Below, in pieces: positions 34,040 through 45,354 of a stretch of DNA of 64,000 bases. Position numbers and translations under genes: made by a program. This DNA is from Zychaea mexicana (lineage: Eukaryota; Mucoromycota; Mucoromycetes; Mucorales; Lichtheimiaceae): NCBI RefSeq assembly GCF_025766255.1, contig NW_026516668.1, positions 186,001 to 250,000 on the forward strand, given 5' to 3'. Within the stretch, counting starts at the first letter, position 1; every line of letters starts with the position of its first letter. The notes below the pieces were generated by a model. The model searched no databases and was not told where the DNA came from. It saw nothing but the letters and a program-made list of their open reading frames with translations.

Positions 34040-36169
34040 GTTGCTTTTATTTTTGTAATAAAGGAAAGACAACAATTAGAATAGGGGAAAGTGTAGGAAA
34101 CGGAAGAGCGGTTTAAATAGCTCTTTTTTTTTTTCGATGGAAATGAAACTTAACCCATCCAATGACGTCGGTGTGGAAGCATATAAGCTAATTTTCCTGC
34201 CCTCTCCTCTCTCAAAACCAGGGCACCGACCACCATTACAGCGCTATTTCGCTCACTTCATATCGGACTGCGAAATCTTGTTCTACCCCATGGCTGCTCA
34301 GCTTCGGTAAAGTAGAGCAATGTGCCAATGATGAAAGCCGAATAACCAGCCCCACACCCCCTGGCTGCCCCTTAGTACAAGGGGATCGACGAATCTCATC
34401 GACTATTTTTATAACGCTCTTAATGCGTACCATCAATTGGTTCTCTTTACATTTGCACTTTAATTATGCACCACGCCAAGAAAGCGTTTTCATATATTAT
34501 CATTGAAGCTGCATAATTTTGATGCTTAGCCTCATGATAACAATGATTAACTAAGATTTTCATACAGTGAAGTGTGGCCCTCAAAGTCCAGAATTACGAA
34601 ATGGAAGCTACCAATATGTGTGTGTGTGTGTGTGTGATTTTATGTGACATGATGAAGCAAGGGTTTCTTGGCTTCACGGCGGTCCTCAGGGAAACAAGGC
34701 ACATATTTAGGAGACAATAGTGTACTCAAAGGTGCGTGACAAGAAGAGCTACTTAATGTTTACCCGCATAGTGTACACACGGTTTTTGTTAGAGATGGCA
34801 GTCGAGTTATATCAGTCTTATGCATAAAGGGGTTTAAATGTCAAGTTGATAATGATCAACCGTCATACTCAAGGGAAAGACCCGTATACCAGCCGAGAGG
34901 TGAAGGTTGTGTGACTAGTGTTAACTTTCAAAGTGAAGTTCACACTGGAAGAAGCGTTACTCAATGGCATGCCATTATTGCCATCAATACCGACTTTACG
35001 TAAACACCCCCCCCACATAATATCAACCTTATATCTCCACTTCTTCTCTTTCTTTCCCTCCCCCCAGCACACAGACATGCAATACGTTCTCTACTGCCGA
35101 TGCGTCTTGATTATATTTGCTTATGTACAAAACTGGGAGGAGATTTGAAATTCCATGCCTTCCCAGAGACTTTATGGCCAAATTTGGATGATCAACGTGG
35201 TTTTGGATTAGGAAAGCAAAATAAAAATTCCATTATGGTCCATTCGTGTAACGGTGGGGTGGCCATACACACCACAAAGACCAGTACCCACATCGTCTCT
35301 TCCAACAATTCTTGTCTTTCCACAGAAGCTGTGGCCTTTTACTCGGGGTGTTTTGGTATTTTTCCTCTTTTTGTAAGTAAAAACGCAATGCCCTCACTCT
35401 GGCAATAGAGCGCGGGGCGTGTACCGCTGTTTGAATTTTATATTTTGCATAGGAACAATGTCATATGCTACTTGGCACCTACTGCTTTTTTCTGATCAAC
35501 ACCATTGGTACTACCCTAAAGCGGATTCCTGTCAGCAATGTCAACTGGCTTTACCGAGATTTCTTTTTCTCTTAAAAAGTCAAGAGCGACGAGGGCACAG
35601 AGCGCGAGCGAGAGAGAGAAAGGCAGCTGAGGTTACGGGAAGGGCACGAGTCGTACAGCCTTGCTTATGTATAATCAGGCTGTGCCACCCGAGTCCGAAT
35701 CAAGAAACAGAGGCAATTCCCACAGGATGACATCCCAGGGTTTCGATTTGATGATTATCGTGCTTGTACGATCCTGTGGGTATGGAGGTGGTCGATGATC
35801 CAATAAGATCAATAGTCGCCAACTATATTTGCTTTCATAACCGCGGCATCCCAACCAATGACCCCTTAGGATTGAACAGGAGCGGGCCAAAGTGTGGCGA
35901 GCCAAGAGTGAGAGGGCGAGGCAGAGTGTCATGTACAGGATAGTCAGAAGATTAATATTTTTTTTCTTGTGCTATAGAACAGCAAGAAGGACAACAAAAC
36001 ATATGGAGAACAGAGCAAACAACAAAAAAAAATACACGACTTATGTAATCTGTCTTGTGTTCAGAACGTTGCTCAAACAGCTTATATATAACCCTTTAAC
36101 CTTTGCATCGTTTTTTGATCCCATTATTACTCGTACGTTTATCCGCTTTCCTATCCATCTATAATCACC
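34040..36169. other. Intergenic, promoter side of the sugar transporter
   Basis: About 2.1 kb without a recognised gene. It includes a (TG)n microsatellite at about 34617-34636 and an inverted repeat CCCACAGGAT/ATCCTGTGGG at 35719-35728 and 35771-35780. Short frames such as 35419-35730 show no motif. The right part should hold the transporter promoter. Confidence 0.5.
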
Positions 36170-38146
36170 ATGGTTGAAAGATCGTGGCTGACTAGGATCA
36201 CAACCAACGTCTATGTATGTCATTCGATCCATCTGTTATTTCGACCGCCAGCTTGCTACTCGAGCTTTGCTTCATACTAACATTAAACAATAATCATTAG
36301 GCTATCGGCAGTTTTGCCGCATTGGCGGGTATCATGTTTGGCTTCGATATTGGCAGCAACTCTGGTGTCATTCTTACTTGGCAGTAAGTCGTCCTTTCTA
36401 CTTACGACCACTGCTTGCATTTTTCTTCACGTGATAACTTACATCGATGGCACGTTTAGATATCGTGAATACTTTAACAATCCCGATGATTTGCTTCAAG
36501 GCGGTATCAACGGTGCGTTGAGTGCTGGTTGTTTCGTTGGCGCGTTGTTCGCTGGTTTCCCTGCTGATAGATACTCTCGTAAATATACTCTGATGGGCGC
36601 CTCGGTCCTGTTCGTCATTGGTTCCGTTTTCCAGGCTGCTGCAAATGGCGTGCCTCTTCTCTGCGTCGGTCGTGTCATTAACGGTAAATAGCATGACCTT
36701 ATTTCTGCATTACACGCAAACTTTTTCCCATTAGGGCTAACCTTACAAAACACATCCAGGTATTTCTGTTGGTGTCACTTCAATGGTCGTACCTCTCTAT
36801 CAGTCGGAAATTGCACCCAAGGAAATTCGTGGTCGTATTGTTGCTGTGCAGCAGTGGAGTATCACCTGGGGTATTATGCTTTCGTAAGTGTATTTAGCTG
36901 CTTTACTTGATCTTCACCCTTAATTTACTCCGCGTGTACATGTCTAAATTACTTTTGCTTTGATCTGCCGCCGTGTTCCTACTACAATAGATTCTGGATT
37001 CAGTATGGGTCTCAATACATTTCTGGCGATAACTACCATGCTGCCTTCCGCATTCCTTGGGGTATCCAAGGTGTCCCTGCTGTCATCTTGCTCGCTGGTA
37101 TGTGGGCGTTCCCACACAGTCCTCGATGGTTGGCCGACAAGGGTCGCATGGACGAAGCCATCAAGGTTCTCGCCGACATCCACGGCGACGGCGACGTCAA
37201 CAACGAACGTGTTCAACTCGAAATTCAAGAAATCGAAGCTGTCATCAGATTCGACCGCGAGCAGGCTTCTCATCGTTATGCCGATATTCTCAAGCCACAA
37301 TATGCCTACCGTGCATCACTCGGTATCTGCTTGCAGATCTGGCAGCAGTTGACTGGTATGAACATCATCATGTTCTACGTCGTCTTGCTCTTTGAGCAGG
37401 CTGGTATTGGTAGTGATCAGGAAGCTACCCTGGTCTCTGCCGGTGTTAACTATGTTGTCAATGTTGCCATGACTGTGCCTGCCATTCTTTGGGTTGACAA
37501 GTGGGGTCGTCGTTACACTATGATCTTTGGTGCCCTCATGATGAGCACGTTCCTTTGGATTGTTGGTGGTATTTTGGCCACAGGTCGTTGGTATGTTGAA
37601 GAAGGATCTGACAGATGGCTGGTGGATATTGGTAGCGAGCCCAAATCCAAGGCTGTGGTTGCTTGTGTCTATCTCTTCGTCGCCTCGTTTGCATGCACTT
37701 GGGGTCCCTTGGGCTGGATCTACCCTGCTGAAATCTTCCCTCTCCGTATTCGTGCCATCGCTGTGTCATTGTCCACCTCGGCTAACTGGCTCTTCAACTG
37801 GGTCCTTAACTTTGTTGTCCCTATGTTGATGCAGCGCATTCACTATGGCTTGTACATGCTTTTCGCTGGTTTCAACTTTTTGATGGCTGTCCACGTTTTC
37901 ATTGCTTACCCTGAAACCAAGGGCTTTACTGTAAGCATAAAGTGCTTTTTATCCAAAGTGTTCTTGCTGAACGATCGCTAACTTTTATAATGATGCATAT
38001 AGCTTGAAGAGATGGATATCGTCTTTGAGCAAAACCCACGCAAGAGGGTAGACCGCGCTTTCGTCGAAGCAGAGCTGGCTCGTCGTGCAGGCTTTGGCGG
38101 CAACCATGATGCTGCATCCAACGAAAAGACGGAAAACGTTGTGTAA
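36170..38146 (+). CDS. MFS sugar (hexose-type) transporter
   Basis: Twelve-helix major facilitator of the plasma membrane, sugar porter family. Exons 36170-36214, 36301-36383, 36460-36683, 36760-36883, 36991-37930 and 38003-38146 give 519 residues. Family signatures occur in order: GFDIGSNSGV in helix 1, DRYSRK after helix 2, GRVINGISVGV at the helix 4 start, PHSPRWLADKGR after helix 6, QQLTGMNIIMFY in helix 7, DKWGRRYT after helix 8, and PETKGFTLEEMD at the C terminus. These match the fungal high-affinity hexose transporter pattern; the substrate itself cannot be read from sequence. The ATG at 36170 has a good context (CACC) and starts a short cytosolic leader in the first exon. Confidence 0.95.
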
Positions 38147-39455
38147 TTCCTTATGTAATATGCACTTTATCTTCTTCTTTGTAACATCATCATTTCTTAT
38201 ATAATCTTTGATATATGTAATCCTACTTTTCTTTTAATTCTTTTCGGTAAAAACCCTTACACGGTAATCGAATCACTCATCTCTTATAGTATTCTAACTT
38301 TTACTTCCGTCACAGCTCCTCTGGAGGAGAGGGGCCCTTCCCCCCATCATTTTGAAAATAAAACACAAGCGATACTACATACCTGCTTTGCGCACAATAT
38401 TTTACTCTAGACCCTAGCCTAAGTCGTCAAAGTCGTGCAGTCTTTTCTCTTCCTGCTGCTTTAGGCTAACTTATCCTTGATAACTTACATCAACGAGAAA
38501 CGCGATAGCGGTCAAAGTCATCGTCGCTTTCCGAGTATTTCAGAAAACAATGCACGAAGCGCGTTTAAAGTTAAAGTTGCCAAGCAATGATCGATCACAC
38601 TGACTGTACAAGAGCTTCAACAAATCCCAATGCTTAGGGTCTTATTATGATTATTCCTATGCTCTGTATAAATGGATTTTTTTGCCTTCTGCTGAAAGGT
38701 CATCAATACATGCTTTGACAGCATCTGCCCAGTATAATTGAATTAAGTAAGCGTTATGTTTAGCCAACAACAGTTAAGGATGATGCTATAGTTCCGAGTA
38801 CACACCTAGCAAGAGAGCTGCAGCATAAAGTGACCTAACCACGAGTACCTACATCATAGCAATGATACCGTCTCTTCTCAACTTTCCGAGCACTGAACAT
38901 GTGAAACATAAGAGATTATGTAATATCGAGTTTCTCGCGCATACCAATTCCTTAAGCTCAACCATGTCACCACATCAATGGCACGTTGAAAAGGAATCAA
39001 AAAGCATAGCTGTGAGGAGCCATGTGATTAAGCAACAAGAAAGAAGTGTTGCACCAATATTTGGGCACTATCTTGCATTCGAGGTTGACTTCCACTACCA
39101 CGGAAACTGTGATCTTGGGTGTTTTGAAAAAAGGAGCCAAGGTCTCATAGTAATTTGTAGAGGCCATAGAGTATCTGGATAACCTTTGACTATCGATTTC
39201 TAATTAAGAGTGGTCGACTCTTTATACTACAGCGCAGCATCCACGCATCGGATACTGGTAGCATTGAAATTTACATTTTTGCACCGGGACACAGTATGCC
39301 CACAATCACTTTAAGTTACAAATGTCATTTTTTCATTAAACCCAAGGAAAACCATTTTTGTTCATCATAGTACAGTAAAGTTTACAGACAAAATTGGCTT
39401 GTTTTGTGTAAAAAGGAATGTAGTAGTGTAAGGGAAACAAAAGACATTTACAGCT
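38147..39455. other. Intergenic, no gene recognised
   Basis: About 1.3 kb. The frame 38862-39182 (106 codons) has no recognisable motif or splice partner. AT-rich with a short hairpin CTCCTCTGGAGGAG near 38323. Confidence 0.45.
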
Positions 39456-40247
39456 TCAAAGAAAAGCTTGTGAGTTTCCAATCATGCGTCGCCATGTTCT
39501 TTGGAACCAACGTCGTGTTTGGCCAAAGGATTTCCATTTTTTCATATTGGGTTCCAATTTCTCCTCTCCTGCTTCCCCATCAGTTCCACCATTTCCTGCC
39601 TGCAGGACGATTCGACGCGACAGGGGATGACCGTCGGGCTTATCACTACTAGCGATGGCAGTGACGCGAGCTGGTGATATACTATTACTGCTAGTACATC
39701 GCTTTGGCGATAATTCTGCTGTTGCTGTCCCTTCATTCTCTACCCACCAGACTGGTGAGGAAGACCGTCTGCCTCCCTGGATAAGCGATGGCACTGGGCT
39801 GACTGATGAAAGCGCACTGATGCTATCCTGACGAGATCTCGGAGTAGTAACGCAAGACTGATGTTGTTCGGCAGCTGGTACAAAGACGGCGTCGTTATGA
39901 TAGGGAAATGGCATTGGTGGGGCATCAAGGGCTATGTTGTCTGTGGGCATTACCGTTTTGATGCTGTATCTTCGGGATCTACGAGAAGTAGCCGCTATAC
40001 TTTGGTTACTAGAGCCAGTTGTCGTATCAAGGCTGCTGACAGGTGATGGCGAAGGCGCTGGTACGTGTCGACTTTTTCTCTTTTGCTTCTTGTACTCGTA
40101 TGACACAGAAGATTGATATCGCGCCATTAATTCGGTCTTGGATAGCTGAGCACGGGTATACATGGTAGAATGGCGAACGAGGTTATCCTCTGTCAAAAGC
40201 GATGGCTCTCTTTCGAGCATATAGACATCTTCGGATGCAATCGACAT
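39456..40247 (-). CDS. Basic/Ser-rich disordered protein of unknown function
   Basis: A single-exon frame of 263 residues beginning MSIASEDVYMLEREPSLLTE. It carries an N-terminal acidic helix, a KYR-rich segment (YEYKKQKRKSRHVPAP) and many Ser-Pro sites (SSVSPVPSLIQGG, SPARVTAIAS), then a Trp/Arg-rich end (RRWFQRTWRRMIG). This looks like a regulated, phosphorylated cytosolic protein. No domain is recognised. The frame is open upstream to 40316, adding a hydrophobic stretch, but the start at 40247 gives a more ordinary protein. It lies next to TRAP1, transcribed the same way. Confidence 0.5.
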   Translation of the reverse strand: MSIASEDVYMLEREPSLLTEDNLVRHSTMYTRAQLSKTELMARYQSSVSYEYKKQKRKSRHVPAPSPSPVSSLDTTTGSSNQSIAATSRRSRRYSIKTVMPTDNIALDAPPMPFPYHNDAVFVPAAEQHQSCVTTPRSRQDSISALSSVSPVPSLIQGGRRSSSPVWWVENEGTATAELSPKRCTSSNSISPARVTAIASSDKPDGHPLSRRIVLQAGNGGTDGEAGEEKLEPNMKKWKSFGQTRRWFQRTWRRMIGNSQAFL

Positions 40248-40565
40248 GTGCAGCAGCAATAGACTGGCTTGAAGAACACGAAGAAAAGGATGAAAAAAGA
40301 GCAAAAGAAATGGCAAGATTTACTCGGAAGAATAATTATTTATCCGTCAACGAAGAAATAGTGTGTTTTGACAACAGCAAGCAAAGAAACAAAGCAAAGC
40401 AGCAGTAACGGGTCTTTTTTTTTGTGACGATGGGTAATTCGAGTAGAGTATGTACTGTCGTCAGTAAAATCTCTAGTTACTCGAGTAATACATATATTAT
40501 ATTTATATATAAAAAACTCACGCAGATCTATTTACTTTCTACTGTTCTTTTTGTCTATACAAATT

Positions 40566-43388
40566 TTATGCCGATGGCACCTTCTTATCCTGCTCGATTG
40601 ACTTATTTACACTAATCTCCAAAAGCGTGTTCAAACGCGAAATCATCGAACGCGGATCATCTAAAACACCGGCCGCGCACAACGCATTATCATAGACCTA
40701 TATCGAGACAAAAGATGGTCAGATGGTAAAGCTTAAAAGACCCTTTCTTTACTCTTTTTAGCTTCTTTTTTCTAAAGCTTTACCTGTTCTGCGACCATCT
40801 TGGCCAAAGCAGGATCCTGATTACGGATTTGAAAAAGGCCCCGCATAACTCCGTGGTCTGGATTAATTTCGAGACGCGCCGGCATAGGAGGAAGCTCATC
40901 CATCCGAGCGGAACCTTCCATCATCTGCATCATTTTTCTCATCGCTGGACTTTCGTGTTCCAACACTAATTCGCATGCCAAGTTAGCCATGCTTCCATCC
41001 GTTCAAACGAAAGGGGGCAATTTCTCACACCCATCCCACCCACTAAACTTCATAAACACATACCAATAGCTGGGAATTTATCAAGTCGCCGGGAAACATC
41101 GACCTGTTTTACGACGTCTGGACCGAGGGTCACCTCAACCCATTTGGCCAAATCCTTGGCTTCTGCTTCCGACAATGCTGTGCCGGTACTATTGTCCGAT
41201 TCTTGTTGCAAAAGAGGGTCCGTAGCAGCTTCAGGCGAGTCAGCTGAGATAAGGTCAATGCCCTGGAATTCACGCAAATGGTTGACGACAAACTCATCCA
41301 CAGTCTCGTAAAGGTAAAGCAACTCGACGCCCTTCTTTTTGAACATTTCGGTATAAGGACTTTCCTCGGCGTAGCGACGCTTGGGTGTCAAGAGGTAATA
41401 GATGCGTTTCTGATCTTCCTTTTTACGATCAGCATAGTCTTGCAAGCTAATCATTTCACCGGATTTGGTTAGGGAGGTCTCGAAGCGCAGCAATTTGGCT
41501 ATCTCCTTTTTGTGCATGGCATCCGTGCACACACCTTCCTTAATAAACTGGCCAAAATCGAGGAAAAACTCGTTGTATTTGGCAGGATCACGCTTGGATT
41601 CGCCTTCCAACCAGCGCAACGCACGCGAGGTCATGACGATGCGCAGACGCGACAAGATGTTGTTTTGGAGCAGTTCGCGCGAGACGTTCAGTGGAATATC
41701 TTCCGAGTCAACGACACCCTTGACGAATCGAAGCCAGTCGGGAAGAAGGCCTTTGGATTTGGGTTGAATCAAAACTTTACGCGAGTACAAGGACACGCCT
41801 GGTTCTGTACGTTCGCCAAGCGACTCCATGTGCTTTTCGGGGACGTAGAGGACGGATTGAATGGAGATGGGTGCGTCGGTCTTGAAATGCAAGGTATATT
41901 GTGGGTCGTCCCAAGCGTTGGCGATGAATCGGTAAAACTCGCGATGCTGGTCGGCCGTAACACTGTTCTTTTCCTTGGTCCACAGTGGCTCGACTGTGTT
42001 GACTTCCTTGTCGTTGAGGAAAATAGGGAAGCCCACAAAGCTAGTAGTAATGATAATAGTAGTTAAGATTTCCGGGAAAGCAAAATATATTTTACGCTTT
42101 CTTGCCCTGACTTTAGTAGTCACCCCTTACTTTGAGTATTTCTTAATGATAGCATCCACCTCCAGATATGAGCCAAAAGACTTGCAGTCGTCGCGAAGGT
42201 CAATGACAATCTTGGTGCCAACGGCAACATTGTCAGCCTCGGCTACAGTGTACGAGCCCTGGCCGTCAGTTGACCAACAATAACCCTTGGATCCAGGCTT
42301 TGCTGAACGTGTATACACGGTGATTTTCTCACCGACCATGAACTGTTTTTATGTCCCAAATTAGCATGCATGTCCCTTCTTTTTTAATCCACAGCACATA
42401 CCGTCGAGTAAAAGCCAACACCAAATTGACCAATGATGTTATCCTTTGCACCAGCCGATCCTTCCTTTTCGATCTTTTCCAAGAAGCTCTTAGAGCCAGA
42501 GCGAGCAATGGTACCCAGATTTTCATTGATTTCATCCAAGGTCATACCAATACCATAATCCTATATTCAGGTACACATCCATTCTTTTCTTTTAATATGT
42601 TGTTTACAGTGTACATTTGCCCTCCAGAAAGCCATGGTTGTTTACCTGGATGACAAAGTGCTTCTTTTCCTTGTCCACCGAAATGCGGATTTCCAATGGT
42701 TTGCCGCTGTCCAAACTTGTGTCAAGTGCTTGAGAATGACGAAGCTTTTCCAAAGCATCAGCTGCATTGGAAATAAGTTCGCTATAAAATACATGTTTAG
42801 CGGTTAACTATTTTCTGGTGTGTTTTGTATCTCTATTAAACGCTAGTATATTTACCGAACGAAAATCTAAAAGACGGGAAGAATATCAGTGTATGTTTCT
42901 AGCATTTTTCTTCTCCTTTTGTGATACCAAGAATACCATACCTCCTTTTCAGAATACAAAGAGTTGGCCACAATGTTTAAGAGTCGTTTCGTTTCTGTTT
43001 TAAACTCGTGTACTTCTTCCTTCCCAGTGACAACCTCCTCAGCCTTTAAAAGAAAATTATAGCTGTCAATAAACTCGCCAGAAGAGAATAGAAGACGAGC
43101 GGCTAATTAGCGGTAATAAAGCCAGAAGGATAAACTTACTGCGGTAGAAGTAGTTGAATATAAGAGACGTTGAGTGGCAATCGCTGATGCACACAATGCA
43201 ATGGTCTTAACAGTGGGCAAGACCTATATATGTAGAATGTGTCAAAATAAAAGTTAGATCGATCAGGGCTAAAAAATGACATGTTGGCAACGCAAAAGAT
43301 CTACCACTATCTTCTTCGTGCTACGCCATTGACGTCTGGCACTAGCACGAGCAGCACCAGCAATATGGGGCGTCAATTGTCTAAACAT
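40566..43388 (-). CDS. TRAP1: Mitochondrial Hsp90 chaperone, TRAP1 type
   Basis: ATP-dependent chaperone of the mitochondrial matrix. Exons 43305-43388, 43140-43223, 42942-43043, 42856-42866 (11 nt), 42646-42781, 42402-42560, 42131-42342, 41064-42040, 40784-40965 and 40566-40697 give 692 residues. A basic leader ([20 protein letters not shown]) suggests import. The GHKL ATPase motifs are intact: [17 protein letters not shown] and GQFGVGFYS. Then come [13 protein letters not shown], the middle-domain [11 protein letters not shown] and the C-terminal [17 protein letters not shown] and [15 protein letters not shown]. Nine introns are 74-98 nt. The acceptor at 40966 (GAATTAG) is chosen because it alone restores the PAIV motif; an in-frame-looking MANLACEL before it is intronic. 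S. cerevisiae lacks this gene. Confidence 0.95.
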
Positions 43389-43637
43389 GCTGAGAGGCGA
43401 CGGTAGAGAAGCAAGGGAACCTTATGGAAACAAAACAGCAACCTGTAGTTTTACCGCCTGGTGGTTGAAAAGGAACCGGTAAAATGGTTTTTCCTTGAAA
43501 ATGTTGTCGCATGGCAACAACTCCAACCTGCTGTCAGTCTTCACTTAGCAAAAGTTACCATAGCAGCCAAGATCTTTATTTAATTAATGATAATAATTTA
43601 AAATCTTCGTTTAATACGTGTAATGAGTGAAGGGTGT

Positions 43638-44417
43638 CTAAGAACTTGCTTTGTTGTATAAGTCGATCAGTCGTTTAAGGCCAAGGAGCCATCCACCATG
43701 CTTCTCATACTCCGTCGTCATAAGCTTGGTGTGGATCTCCTTTGCTGTTTCCCAATCCTTTGTTTCCAAAGCTAAGCCAAAAACGTATCCCATAGTAGCG
43801 AATAAGTAAGTGCAGTCAGGCATATAAGCGATCACCATTTCTTCAGAAAACCAAGCGACCTTTACCTTTGCTTAAACCGGCAAGTGATTGCATTACGTGC
43901 GGAAAAATTTCATCATTTTCTATCTCTTTAAGCATACCATTAATCCGTTGCGCCGTATCCGCATACACTCGTTTATTAGGTCCTGACTAGAGCATAGAGG
44001 TGAGGATCAATAAAGTGAGTGAGTGAGCCTATCGTCCATACCAAGTAAGTTAAAGTTAACATTCATTTACCGTAAAGACTGGTTGACAGTGATTTAACAC
44101 AGTCGTCAAAGCCTCGGCTATCTCGTCCTGTGAGCTTTCTTTATCTAGTTGCTCGCCACTGGCTTTTTTAAAGATCTATATTTCTCAGGATGAGTATGTT
44201 GTGATTGCTTCTTTCCTTTTCTTTAAACTACACAATACCGTATGTGGCGGATCGTTCTATAGCAAAAAGAATGAGCGAACGAGAAGAAAAAAGTGATGGA
44301 GAAGAGAAACAATTTTTATTTTAACGTTATTTAAAGTACCCAATGATTTTCGATGGTTGCATTTCTGAAATCGACAGAAGGTGGAGTTGATGCTGGGGTT
44401 GATGGAGTGGAGGACAT
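43638..44417 (-). CDS. SRA1: SRA1 family protein (steroid receptor RNA activator protein homolog)
   Basis: Exons 44340-44417, 44239-44256 (18 nt), 44071-44175, 43866-43986 and 43638-43771 give 151 residues. The start MSSTPSTPASTPPSVDFRNA leads into HWNDPPHTIFKK, which matches the N-terminal WNDPP motif of animal SRA1. The C terminus is the SRA1 helical bundle: ETKDWETAKEIHTKLM and GGWLLGLKRLIDLYNKAS, like the animal IHRSLM ... WMVGVKRLI. The same domain ends Sec31, but here it is a free-standing protein. Animal SRA1 is a transcriptional coregulator; the fungal role is unknown. Confidence 0.82.
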
Positions 44418-44706
44418 GTCGGGTTAGTGAAAGCGTCGGAAGAATAATGTTTCATTGATTGTGTCTTATACGTCGTCTCACCTCCTCCTCTTCCTCCCGA
44501 TTTCGCAAGAGCCACTCCTTACAGAAATTTGTCCCAATCTCCTTGTTGACTTTTTCATTATACAAAAGATGTGAAATGTGTGATGCGTATCCAAAAAAAT
44601 TGTAGTTTACTTTGTAGATGTATGTACAGAGGAGAGTAAGAGATGGAGGGAAGGATGTGTGTGCAACACACCAGCGCATAATTCGAAAGCCATGCATTGT
44701 TTGGTT

Positions 44707-45252
44707 TCATGTTTGAACCAGTAAACTGCGTAAGCCAGCCAAAGCCCGCGTACGTTCACTGCCACCTTTGCTAGAGATTATACCGAGTATCAGCACAGTG
44801 ACTGATTCTTCTCCAAGAAGATATACTTTGGCTGGTTTATCGCTGAACACCTCTTTAAGTTTTTTATGCAGCGCTTGGTATCGCTTTGCTTGACCATACG
44901 GATCATTATTTTCGTCTGTCATTGGTTCGAAGAACTGGTCCAACGTTTTGCTTCTGCTCGCGTTCATGTCGTCAGCCCAGCCGAGCTTGAGAATATCTTG
45001 GGCTGTAGGCAGATCATCGCTTGACCAGTTGGTGCTAACCCATTCAAACGGTGCGTCTGTTTCTGAAACAAGTGAGAGTTCTTTGGACGAGCCGGTGATT
45101 GCGTGGCAGGCCGAAGTCAACGCTTCAAACGGTTCGGCTGTATTTACGTTAATTGCCGGGGAGCTTGATTGTTGCTGCTCTTGCTGCCGTGGATCGGGAT
45201 TGATGGTCTTGTTGTTAAGCATGGCGAGGTAATCGGCATCTTCTTTTTCCAT
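44707..45252 (-). CDS. Nuclease A inhibitor (NuiA)-like domain protein
   Basis: A single-exon frame of 181 residues starting MEKEDADYLAMLNNKTINPD. The second half has the pattern I associate with NuiA-like proteins: an opening SETDAPFEWVSTNW, a middle helical region (QAKRYQALHKKLKEVFSDKP) and a closing AKVYLLGEESVTVLILGIIS followed by a Gly-Leu-rich end (ALAGLRSLLVQT). Bacterial NuiA inhibits a secreted nuclease; whether this fungal form binds a nuclease is inference. No signal peptide, so cytosolic. It is divergent from the mitochondrial carrier, with 102 bp between starts. Confidence 0.6.
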   Translation of the reverse strand: MEKEDADYLAMLNNKTINPDPRQQEQQQSSSPAINVNTAEPFEALTSACHAITGSSKELSLVSETDAPFEWVSTNWSSDDLPTAQDILKLGWADDMNASRSKTLDQFFEPMTDENNDPYGQAKRYQALHKKLKEVFSDKPAKVYLLGEESVTVLILGIISSKGGSERTRALAGLRSLLVQT

Positions 45253-45354
45253 TTTGGAGCATCCGTGTCAAAAAACAAGTGAAAGAGTCTAGTGAAGGAA
45301 AAAGTGTGAGAAAAAAACGCGCGGAGTGATGTTGGTTTCTCTTCTTTGTTTTAT
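45253..45354. promoter_or_regulatory. Shared divergent promoter region
   Basis: 102 bp between the start codon of the NuiA-like gene (minus) and the mitochondrial carrier (plus). Any promoter elements for both genes must lie here or inside the coding regions. Confidence 0.45.

Noticed and set aside
40772..40990. Apparent separate ORF starting [13 protein letters not shown]
   Set aside because: The second half is TRAP1 exon 9; the first residues come from the preceding intron, including its CTAAC branch point.
41512..42066. Plus-strand frame of 184 codons inside TRAP1
   Set aside because: Lies antisense to well-supported TRAP1 exon 8 and has no family motif.
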